Position numbers and translations under genes: made by a program
Origin: Bacteroidales bacterium M6
GTDB taxonomy: Bacteria; Bacteroidota; Bacteroidia; Bacteroidales; Muribaculaceae
Length of the DNA stretch: 64,000 nucleotides
Direction: 5' to 3'
Assembly: GCA_001689485.1 (NCBI GenBank)
Contig: LUJQ01000074.1
Location: 3,579-67,578 of the forward strand
The notes under the pieces: generated by a model
What the model saw: only the letters and a program-made list of their open reading frames with translations
Told to the model about the DNA's origin: nothing
Database searches by the model: none
Shown: one piece after another, positions 1 to 6,801 of the stretch
How the letters are laid out: each line of letters starts with the position of its first letter
Position numbering within the stretch: the first letter of the stretch is position 1

Positions 1-195
1 GCGGAGATTATTTGCCGTATTTAACGCATCGGATCGGGATGCCGGGCATGGGCTTTGACAATGTGCCGTGATGAAGCGGTTATGCCTCTGGCAGCGTGGA
101 ACGGGGGGCACAACCGGGATAAGGCCGCATTGAAATGCGGTTATGACGCTCATCAGAAGGCTAATTACTACCTACTCTTGGGTGATGGTATGTAA
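1..195 (+). pseudogene. Unassigned 3' gene fragment at window edge
   Basis: Two short open stretches lie here in different frames. Frame 3 is open from the window edge to the stop at 69-71. Frame 1 is open from 25 to the stop at 193-195, with an ATG at 61. The frame-1 end (MCRDEAVMPLAAWNGG... ending LLLGDGM) has plausible codon use, so this could be the tail of a gene that starts before the window and carries a frameshift. I do not recognise the family. It could also be non-coding. Confidence 0.2.
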
Positions 196-295
196 AGAAG
201 GATGTTATTGTATATAAGTGTGTTGTGTTTGGATAAGATGCAAAATGCACCTACTTTTGGGTTTACTGCGGAGAACTTCCGGGAGTGCGCGATTA

Positions 296-304
296 TAACT
301 TTGC
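296..304 (+). promoter_or_regulatory. -7 box TAACTTTGC upstream of the ECF sigma gene
   Basis: Exact match to the Bacteroidetes primary-sigma -7 consensus TAnnTTTG, 57 bases before the ATG at 361. No clear -33 TTTG is seen at the usual distance. A 14-bp near-repeat (acctactcttgggt at 170-183, acctacttttgggt at 249-262) lies upstream and could be an operator. Confidence 0.5.
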
Positions 305-360
305 ACTGACGGCGATGACGCCGGAACCTAACGGCTACCTGCCTGAAATCGAAAGAACCG

Positions 361-867
361 ATGAAAGACTTTTCCGAAATCTACATTGAGTATTACCCGC
401 GCTTGCTCCGCTTTGCATGCGACTTTGTTGCATGCAGGGAGGATGCCGAGAATCTGTTGCATGACGCGTTTCTCGACCTGTGGAAAATCAATGACTACAT
501 TCCGTCGATAAAGCATATCAATGCCTATATGTTCCGGTTGGTGCGCAACCGTTGCATCGACTATCTCAAGCATCAGATGTGCGAGAAGGCATATATGGAG
601 GAGGCCGCCGTTGAGTGCCGCAACAAGATGATTACCCTCGAAGGGATGGGCGACGAGCAGCTTATTGCCAAAGAGCTGGCCACCCTTATCCGTGAAACGG
701 TCGACAAACTTCCGCCCCGGTGTCGCGAAATCTTCCTGATGAGCCGCATCGAGGGATTACGCCACGGGGAAATCGCCGAGCGCCTGGGGTTGTCGGAAAA
801 CACGGTGGCTGTGCAGATGGGGATTGCCTTGCGCCGTATCCGCGCCGTAATCGCGCCATATATCTGA
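361..867 (+). CDS. ECF-type RNA polymerase sigma factor
   Basis: A 168-residue sigma-70 family protein of the extracytoplasmic-function class, which directs RNA polymerase to a small regulon. Region 2 is visible at about residues 10-75 (DAENLLHDAFLDLW, then YMFRLVRNRCIDYLK). Region 4 helix-turn-helix is at about 115-165 (LPPRCREIFLMSRIEGLRHGEIAERLGLSENTV written in parts: LPPRCREIF, GEIAERLGLSENTVAVQM). Length and motifs fit the Bacteroides expansion family of PUL-linked sigma factors. It lies directly upstream of the glycan locus in the same direction, so control of that locus is likely by context. No full-length FecR-type anti-sigma gene follows; only a 67-residue ORF is present. Confidence 0.9.
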   Translation: MKDFSEIYIEYYPRLLRFACDFVACREDAENLLHDAFLDLWKINDYIPSIKHINAYMFRLVRNRCIDYLKHQMCEKAYMEEAAVECRNKMITLEGMGDEQLIAKELATLIRETVDKLPPRCREIFLMSRIEGLRHGEIAERLGLSENTVAVQMGIALRRIRAVIAPYI

Positions 868-1237
868 GCGGTTACGCCGGGCTATTAGTGGTGAGAAGCG
901 CGGTGTGCGTGGTCGAGGTGCTTAAAGGCAACCGTAAGGCTGTGAAGAAATTGTTTGTGAAGTAATAGGGACAGTTTTGATAATGATGGGGGGATTATGA
1001 TGTTTTGTAGGGACGCGATGCGGAGTGAGACGCGGAATGAGGCATGAAGGTGCATGATGCAAAAGGATGCGGAGTGAAGCGGGGGGAGAGGGAATAAATA
1101 AATTTGCGAAATTGAGCCGATGGCTTTAATGGAATAAAATGTAAGAATCGTTCTTTAGGTATCACAACGGTTTTGCAGGGTTGCCCGGATGATTCGCGGC
1201 AACACCGGCGTAACACAAAAAACAAGAATTGTCGAAA
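868..1237. other. 370-bp intergenic region before the PUL enzymes
   Basis: No convincing gene. It contains a 12-bp direct repeat (gatgcggagtga at 1017-1028 and 1066-1077) and one candidate -7 box at 1099-1107. A + strand ORF at 720-965 overlaps the end of the sigma gene in another frame and looks like a shadow. A decayed gene cannot be excluded. Confidence 0.4.
1099..1107 (+). promoter_or_regulatory. -7 box TAAATTTGC, candidate promoter of the PUL enzymes
   Basis: Matches TAnnTTTG exactly and would give a leader of roughly 120 bases before the ATG at 1238. No clear -33 element is visible, so the call rests on the -7 box and the position at the head of a same-strand gene run. The locus may instead be read from an ECF-specific promoter that I cannot recognise. 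Confidence 0.4.
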
Positions 1238-1441
1238 ATGGAAGAGTTGATAGTGAAATATCTGACCGACACCCTTACCGCAGCGGAGAATGCGCGTTTC
1301 AGAGCCTTGGAAAGCTCTGATGCGTCGTTCGCTTCCGAATTGCGAGAGTGTCTGACAGCTCTTGCCCTCACCGACTACAGCCTCCGTGATGCCGAGAAGG
1401 ACGATTTGACCTGCAAGCTCCTTGAGCTTACAGGCCAGTGA
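1238..1441 (+). CDS. Small anti-sigma-like N-terminal fragment (67 aa)
   Basis: Starts at the ATG at 1238 (MEELIVKYLTDTLTAAENAR); an in-frame TTG at 1229 is possible but less likely. The sequence resembles the cytoplasmic N-terminal helical domain of FecR-family anti-sigma factors, which begins with a similar 'LIVKYL..ELT..E' pattern and binds the sigma factor. There is no membrane segment and no periplasmic FecR domain: the protein ends after KLLELTGQ. It is either a stand-alone mini anti-sigma factor or the remains of a truncated one. Its stop lies 22 bases before the next start, suggesting co-transcription with the GH38 gene. The link to the sigma factor at 361 is inference. Confidence 0.55.
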   Translation: MEELIVKYLTDTLTAAENARFRALESSDASFASELRECLTALALTDYSLRDAEKDDLTCKLLELTGQ

Positions 1442-1463
1442 CCCCAACCCAACACACCAGGTT

Positions 1464-4043
1464 ATGCAGATGATGAACACGGGCAGAAGATTTGTCAAAA
1501 CACTCGTAGTTGCTCTCACGCTCGGCCTTTCGGCCGGGGTGGCGGCTTCGGAGGTATATTTTGTTGACGGATACCATGGCGGTATCTACGGGCATTATCC
1601 CGTAAAATGGAAAACCCGCTTCATTGTCGATCAGCTGCAACGTAATCCCGATTGGAAAATAGGGCTTGAAATCGAGCCTGAAACGTGGGACACCGTGCAG
1701 GTGCGCACCCCTGAGGCATACCGGGATTTGGCAGCCCTTCTCAAAAGCGGGCGGATAGAGTTCACCAACCCCACTTACGGGCAACCTTATTGCTACAATA
1801 TTTCGGGCGAAAGCCTTATCCGCCAGTTTGCCTATGGCATCGAAAAACTGAAACAACACTTCCCTGAAGCCGTCTTCACAACCTATGCCGTCGAGGAACC
1901 GTGTTTTACCAGCTGCCTCCCGGCTGTGTTGAAAGGCTTCGGATTCAAATATGCATCGTTGAAATGCCCCAACACATGCTGGGGCGGGTATATGGCGCCC
2001 TACGGCGGCCAGCTCGTGAACTGGATAGGGCCTGACGGAACATCGCTGCTCACTGTGCCACGCTACGGTTGCGAGCAACTTGAAAACAATTCCGTGTGGC
2101 AGACAAAGGCCTGGGGCAACTCGCCGGAATATCTCGCGGCCTGCCGTGAAGCCGGGATTGACAACCCGGTGGGGATGTGCTACCAGGATGCAGGATGGCG
2201 CAACGGCCCGTGGTTGAAAATGAACCATCCTTCGGGTTCGGTCTACACACTTTGGACTGATTATATCGAAAAGCATACGCCGGGGGCTACCTCCGACGAC
2301 TACCACCTTTCGCAGGACGACGTGCTGGTGAACCTCATGTGGGGCAGCCAGGTTATGCAACGCATCGGGCGCGGCGTGCGTGCAGCCGAGAACAAGATGG
2401 TCATGGCTGAGAAACTTGCCGCCATTGCCATGCTTGAAGGCGCAGGGGCGCCACTCCCCGACCAAGGGGCTATGGATGAGGCATGGCGCCAGCTGATGCT
2501 CGCGCAGCACCATGATTCCTGGATTGTGCCCTATAACGGCCTTTGGCATTTCGGCACATGGGCCGATGCAATCAGGCAATGGACTGACCATGCATGCGGT
2601 GTTGCCGATTCCGAGATGATGCGCATGGCCTGCGGCATCACCCCCGGCAACCGTATGATGATTAAGGTGTTCAACACCCAGGGCGTCAGCCGTGAAGAGA
2701 TTGTGAGTGTCCCCTTCCCATATGAATGGGATGGGTGCGAGGTGGTTCTCACCGACCATACAGGCCGCATAATCAAGGCTTCGAAACATATAGACTCAAA
2801 AGATAAGGTAAAAAGATTGGTATTTAAGGCGACGGTTCCCCCGATGGGTTACGCTACTTATCGCATAAGCCGCGTAGCCTGTGAAAAAGGAAATGCGATG
2901 GCTGCAACCGCTCCGGGAGGCGCGGCTGGCCGTGAAGTCGTGATGGAAAACGACAAAGTTAGGTTAACGTTGGATTTAGGTAAAGGGGGAACCGTTAAAA
3001 GCCTTATTCTTAAAACGGAAAACGGGCGTGAATTCGCCCCGTCGGCTGGCGATTACGCCATGGGCGAGATGCGCGGGTTCTTCTACGACGAAGGACGTTT
3101 CCGCTCGTCGGCCGAATCCCCGGTGCGCGTTGTTTCGCACACAGTCATCCCCGGCCTTGAAAGCCTGACCATGGAGGGTGAGATAGCAGGGCATCCGTTT
3201 ACACAGACCCTGACACTTGCCGTCGGCAGCACCCGCATAGATTATGACCTGGATATCGACTGGAACGGGAACCCCGGGATAGGGGAGTATCGCGAGCGTC
3301 ATTGGAATCACGACCGCCGTGGTTTCTGCGACGACCGCTACAAACTCTGCGTTCTTTTCCCTGCGGCATTCCCGACCGAAAAACTTTATAAGGACGCACC
3401 GTTCGACGTGTGTCTAAGCCGCAACGAGGATACGTTTTTCAACACCTGGAGCGGAATCAAACATAATGTGATCCTGAACTGGGTCGATGCTGCGGCAGCA
3501 TCAGGCGATGCCGGGATTGGCATAATTTCCGACCATACCACAAGCTATGTCCACGGCAAGGACTACCCCGTGGGTCTTACCCTCCAATATTCCGGGCAGG
3601 GGCTATGGGGAAGGGATTACAAAATTGACCGACCCACCCATGTGAGGTTCGCCATCGTGCCGCATACCGGCAACGAAGGTGCTGAAGCCATGGCGCCGGA
3701 AGCAGAGAGCTATAACGAGCCGTTGCTGGCATTCGTGTGCGGCGGCAACGGTGAACCATCCACAGGTTCGCTCTGTTCCACCGACAATCCGGGCTATCGG
3801 GTAAGTGCCGCAATCCGCAACGGCGACCGGGTTACCCTGCGACTGCACAACAGCCATGGTGCCGGTAATGCCGCATCGGTTACGCTCGGGCTGCCCGGGG
3901 CAAGTGTGGCCGAAACCGACCTGGCAGGTAATACTACCGCGGAAGTCAAAACCGTTGAACACAAAGATGGTATCGGTTTCACAACCGAGATTCCCCGTAA
4001 CGGATTCCGCACATATTCAATCAAGATATCACAGAAATCATGA
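1464..4043 (+). CDS. GH38-type alpha-mannosidase, exported
   Basis: About 859 residues. The ATG at 1464 gives MQMMNTGRR followed by a hydrophobic signal peptide ending near AGVAAS; ATGs at 1470 and 1473 are alternatives, and the longer reading would need a TTG. The N-terminal (beta/alpha) domain starts VYFVDGYHGGIYGHYPVKW. The diagnostic family motif AQHHDSW lies at residues 347-353 (His349, His350, Asp351), matching the HHDA..GT region of GH38. A C-terminal beta domain follows. GH38 enzymes are metal-dependent retaining alpha-mannosidases. The gene overlaps the next GH92 gene by 4 bases (ATGA), so the two are translationally coupled and probably act together on alpha-mannosides in the periplasm. 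Linkage preference cannot be read from sequence. Confidence 0.85.
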   Translation: MQMMNTGRRFVKTLVVALTLGLSAGVAASEVYFVDGYHGGIYGHYPVKWKTRFIVDQLQRNPDWKIGLEIEPETWDTVQVRTPEAYRDLAALLKSGRIEFTNPTYGQPYCYNISGESLIRQFAYGIEKLKQHFPEAVFTTYAVEEPCFTSCLPAVLKGFGFKYASLKCPNTCWGGYMAPYGGQLVNWIGPDGTSLLTVPRYGCEQLENNSVWQTKAWGNSPEYLAACREAGIDNPVGMCYQDAGWRNGPWLKMNHPSGSVYTLWTDYIEKHTPGATSDDYHLSQDDVLVNLMWGSQVMQRIGRGVRAAENKMVMAEKLAAIAMLEGAGAPLPDQGAMDEAWRQLMLAQHHDSWIVPYNGLWHFGTWADAIRQWTDHACGVADSEMMRMACGITPGNRMMIKVFNTQGVSREEIVSVPFPYEWDGCEVVLTDHTGRIIKASKHIDSKDKVKRLVFKATVPPMGYATYRISRVACEKGNAMAATAPGGAAGREVVMENDKVRLTLDLGKGGTVKSLILKTENGREFAPSAGDYAMGEMRGFFYDEGRFRSSAESPVRVVSHTVIPGLESLTMEGEIAGHPFTQTLTLAVGSTRIDYDLDIDWNGNPGIGEYRERHWNHDRRGFCDDRYKLCVLFPAAFPTEKLYKDAPFDVCLSRNEDTFFNTWSGIKHNVILNWVDAAAASGDAGIGIISDHTTSYVHGKDYPVGLTLQYSGQGLWGRDYKIDRPTHVRFAIVPHTGNEGAEAMAPEAESYNEPLLAFVCGGNGEPSTGSLCSTDNPGYRVSAAIRNGDRVTLRLHNSHGAGNAASVTLGLPGASVAETDLAGNTTAEVKTVEHKDGIGFTTEIPRNGFRTYSIKISQKS

Positions 4044-6403
4044 AGCGCAATACAGGAAAAATAAGGTTTTCGGCTGCACTTCTTGCAGCCGCCGCTATGG
4101 CAGGTGCCACGCAATCATGCCGCACGGGTGCTGATTCGGGAGAACTCTCGTTCGCACCCGCAGATTATGTAAACCCGTTTATCGGGGCTAGCACCAATAT
4201 TGACGATGCCGGGACCTATCACGGGCTTGGCAAAACATTCCCCGGGGCAACCACACCCTACGGGATGGTGCAGGTAAGCCCCAACACCATCACCGGGGGC
4301 GACAACGGCTCAGGCTACAGCTATGAGCATAAAACCATCGAAGGTTTCGCCCTTATGCAGATGAGCGGTGTGGGGTGGTTCGGCGAACTAGGCAACTTCC
4401 TGGTGATGCCTACCACCGGCCCCCTGAAACTTATCGCCGGGAAGGAGGATGGCCGCATCGACGGTTACCGTTCGGCCTATGACAAGGAATCGGAGCATGC
4501 CGGTGCCGGTTATTACAGCGTGCGCCTGAGCGACTATGACATACAGGTTGAAACCTCGGCCACGCCCCGTTGCGGTTTCATGCATTTCACCTTTCCTGAA
4601 AACGACAAATCGCGTGTGCAAATCGACCTTGCCCGCCGTGTGGGGGGCACGTCCACCACTCAGCATGTCAAGGTGTTGAACGACAGCACCCTGGTGGGGT
4701 GGATGCACTGCACCCCCGACGGTGGCGGCTGGGGCGACGGAGATGGCAAAGTGGAGTATAAGCTTCATTTCTACGCACGTCTGAGCAAACCGATGACCGA
4801 TTACGGGTTCTGGAGCGCGGATATTCCCGAAGGGGCCTCGCGTCACCGCAATGATGTCGATTCGCTGCCTTATCTTGAAAATATCGCCAAATCGGAAATC
4901 ATTACCGGCAAGGACGAGATTACCGGCAAGCATATAGGGTTCTACACCGAATTCCCCACCGTTAAGGGTGAGACCGTGGATTTGAAAGTCGGGGTATCGT
5001 TTGTCGACCTTGAAGGCGCCGAGAAGAACTTTATGGCCGAAATCGACGGCAAGGATTTCACCACCGTGCGTGAAGAGGCGTTCGATATGTGGAACAATGC
5101 CCTTGGCCGTGTGAGAATCGACGGTGGCACCGCCGACGAAAAAACGGTGTTCTACACCTCGCTCTATCACACCATGATCGATCCGCGCATCACCACCGAT
5201 GTCGACGGCCGATATGTGGCAGGCGACAAGAGCATCCGCCAAGGTGACGGAAACTACACCCGTCGCACCATTTTCAGCGGCTGGGACGTGTTCCGCAGCC
5301 AGTTCCCCTTGCAGACCATTGTCAACCCGCGCCTTGTCAGCGATGTGGTCAATTCGCTCGTGTCGTTGGCCGATGAAACCGGGCATGAATATTTCGAGCG
5401 CTGGGAGCTGCTCAATTCCTACTCCGGGTGTATGATAGGTAACCCGGCACTCCCGGTTATCGCCGACGCATATGCCAAGGGGATACGCACGTTCGATGCC
5501 GAGAAGGCTTTGCGCTATGCTTTGAACTCTTCCGATAAGTTCGGCACTACCGCACTGGGTTATGCCGCCGAGCCTCTCAGTGTTTCAAACACCCTGGAGT
5601 ATGCCTATGCCGACTGGTGTGCAGGCCAGTTCGCCCGTGCCCTCGGTAACGAGGAACTTGCGGCTGAATTCGAACGCCGTGGCCAGGCTTACCGCCAGGT
5701 GTTCAACCCTGAGGCAGGGTGGTTCTGCCCCCGGAATGCCGACGGGAGCTGGCGCGAGTGGAATCCCGAAACGTCGCGCACCGAGGAGTGGTTCGGCTGC
5801 ATCGAATCAAACCTTTACCAGCAGGGGTGGTTCGTGCCTCACGATGTGGAGGGTATGGTTGCCCTCATGGGTGGCCGCGAAAAGGTTATAGCCGACCTCG
5901 ACAGCATGTTTGCCCTCACGCCCTCCGATATGAAATGGAACGCCTATTATAATCATGCCAACGAGCCGGTGCATTTCGTGCCGTTCCTATATAACCGTCT
6001 CGGTTCCCCGTGGCTTACCCAGGAGCGTTGCCGCCATATCTGCCGCAATGCCTACACCAACCGTGTGGAGGGGCTTATCGGTAACGAGGATGTCGGCCAG
6101 ATGTCGGCATGGTATGTGCTGACGGCTTCGGGCATACATCCTTACTGCCCGGGGGAGACCCGTATGGAAATTACAAGCCCGGTGTTCGACCGTGTGGAAT
6201 ATATGCTCGATTCCGACTATCATACCGGGAAAAGCTTCACAATCATAGCCCACGACAATTCGGATAAGAACATCTATATAGACCACGCGCTGCTCAACGG
6301 CAAGGAATATAACAAGTGTCACCTTGATTTCGCCGACATAAGCGCCGGTGGCACATTGGAACTGTTTATGAGTCCGACACCTAACAAAGCCTGGGGCATC
6401 TGA
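4040..6403 (+). CDS. GH92 exo-alpha-mannosidase, lipoprotein
   Basis: 787 residues with a lipoprotein signal (lipobox GATQS before Cys27), so it is probably membrane-anchored. GH92 enzymes are calcium-dependent inverting exo-alpha-mannosidases. Family motifs are present: YVNPFIGAS near the start, PGATTPYGMVQ, the IESNLYQQGWFVPHDVEG segment whose Glu589 aligns with the family general acid, HFVPFLYNRLGSPW, and IGNEDVGQMSAWYVL (Glu683). Length is normal for the family. The start codon overlaps the GH38 stop. It is the first of three GH92 paralogues in this locus; the others are at 29677 and 31975. Confidence 0.93.
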   Translation: MKRNTGKIRFSAALLAAAAMAGATQSCRTGADSGELSFAPADYVNPFIGASTNIDDAGTYHGLGKTFPGATTPYGMVQVSPNTITGGDNGSGYSYEHKTIEGFALMQMSGVGWFGELGNFLVMPTTGPLKLIAGKEDGRIDGYRSAYDKESEHAGAGYYSVRLSDYDIQVETSATPRCGFMHFTFPENDKSRVQIDLARRVGGTSTTQHVKVLNDSTLVGWMHCTPDGGGWGDGDGKVEYKLHFYARLSKPMTDYGFWSADIPEGASRHRNDVDSLPYLENIAKSEIITGKDEITGKHIGFYTEFPTVKGETVDLKVGVSFVDLEGAEKNFMAEIDGKDFTTVREEAFDMWNNALGRVRIDGGTADEKTVFYTSLYHTMIDPRITTDVDGRYVAGDKSIRQGDGNYTRRTIFSGWDVFRSQFPLQTIVNPRLVSDVVNSLVSLADETGHEYFERWELLNSYSGCMIGNPALPVIADAYAKGIRTFDAEKALRYALNSSDKFGTTALGYAAEPLSVSNTLEYAYADWCAGQFARALGNEELAAEFERRGQAYRQVFNPEAGWFCPRNADGSWREWNPETSRTEEWFGCIESNLYQQGWFVPHDVEGMVALMGGREKVIADLDSMFALTPSDMKWNAYYNHANEPVHFVPFLYNRLGSPWLTQERCRHICRNAYTNRVEGLIGNEDVGQMSAWYVLTASGIHPYCPGETRMEITSPVFDRVEYMLDSDYHTGKSFTIIAHDNSDKNIYIDHALLNGKEYNKCHLDFADISAGGTLELFMSPTPNKAWGI

Positions 6404-6446
6404 ACAATCGTGCCTTGGGGATGTGTAGGGCATGGCCGGTATCCGG

Positions 6447-6515
6447 CAGCACCCTCGCCATCCGGGTGAAAAACCACGGCGGTGTGCCAAAATATTGAAT
6501 TTTGACACACCGCCG
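6447..6515 (+). repeat. 3'-end repeat element, copy A
   Basis: Begins CAGCACCCTCGCCATCCGGG, continues GTGAAAAACCA, and ends in a stem-loop at 6477-6515 with arms cggcggtgtg and cacaccgccg. It lies 43 bases after the GH92 stop. Three related copies occur at 34392, 40040 and 61567, all on the + strand behind a gene. The hairpin could end transcription; the conserved upstream part (CGCC..GGTG) may form a second small stem. Confidence 0.8.
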
Positions 6516-6585
6516 GGATTTAAGCGTGAAGGGATGAAAGCAACAGGGTTTTTGGGCCGGGAATAAAGGGTTAAAGTAAGATTCC

Positions 6586-6747
6586 ATGAAGAAACTTGTA
6601 GTTTTGTGTATTGTGGCGGCTGCGTGTGCTTTCGGCACGCGCGGCGCGCGCACAATATCGTCGAACAGTATCAATCTAAAGCCCGGTTCCGTTATGCCTG
6701 CCGATGTTGTTGAAGGCTTTCCGCCGGTCAAAACGGTTGTGCGATAA
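6586..6747 (+). CDS. 53-aa exported peptide, possible remnant of a GH2-like gene
   Basis: ATG at 6586 opens MKKLVVLCIVAAACAFGTRG, a clear signal peptide, and the frame closes at 6745-6747. The rest contains ARTISSNSI and VMPADVVEGFPPV. These resemble the start of the GH2 protein just downstream (ARTSLNSI and TMPAGAVAGVVPGV), so this looks like the head of a decayed GH2 copy rather than a working gene. It lies between repeat copy A and the GH2 gene. An independent small secreted peptide remains possible. Confidence 0.4.
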   Translation: MKKLVVLCIVAAACAFGTRGARTISSNSINLKPGSVMPADVVEGFPPVKTVVR

Positions 6748-6748
6748 C

Positions 6749-6756
6749 TACGTTTG
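6749..6756 (+). promoter_or_regulatory. -7 box TACGTTTG before the GH2 gene
   Basis: Matches TAnnTTTG and lies 45 bases before the ATG at 6802, directly after the stop of the 53-residue ORF. No good -33 element is seen. If real, the GH2 gene and downstream genes have a promoter of their own, in keeping with the terminator-like repeat upstream. Confidence 0.35.
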
Positions 6757-6801
6757 GAAATGATTGTCGATTAATAGGAATAATTATACATAAATCACGA
6801 T

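Noticed and set aside
121..139. Small palindrome ccgcattgaaatgcgg near the window start
   Set aside because: It lies in a possible coding tail and is too short to separate from chance.
720..965. + strand ORF overlapping the end of the sigma gene
   Set aside because: It reads through the conserved region-4 coding sequence in another frame, with an Arg/Pro-rich product typical of a shadow frame.
1422..1463. Longer N-terminus for the GH38 protein starting at a TTG
   Set aside because: It would overlap the small ORF and put 14 polar residues before the signal peptide; the ATG at 1464 gives a normal signal peptide.
1428..2789. Long antisense ORF of 453 codons opposite the GH38 gene
   Set aside because: The sense strand has family motifs and a signal peptide; long antisense frames are common in these GC-rich genes. 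The same holds for antisense ORFs at 4388-5386, 6784-8367, 15067-16332, 17416-18570, 18928-20802 and 23840-25219.
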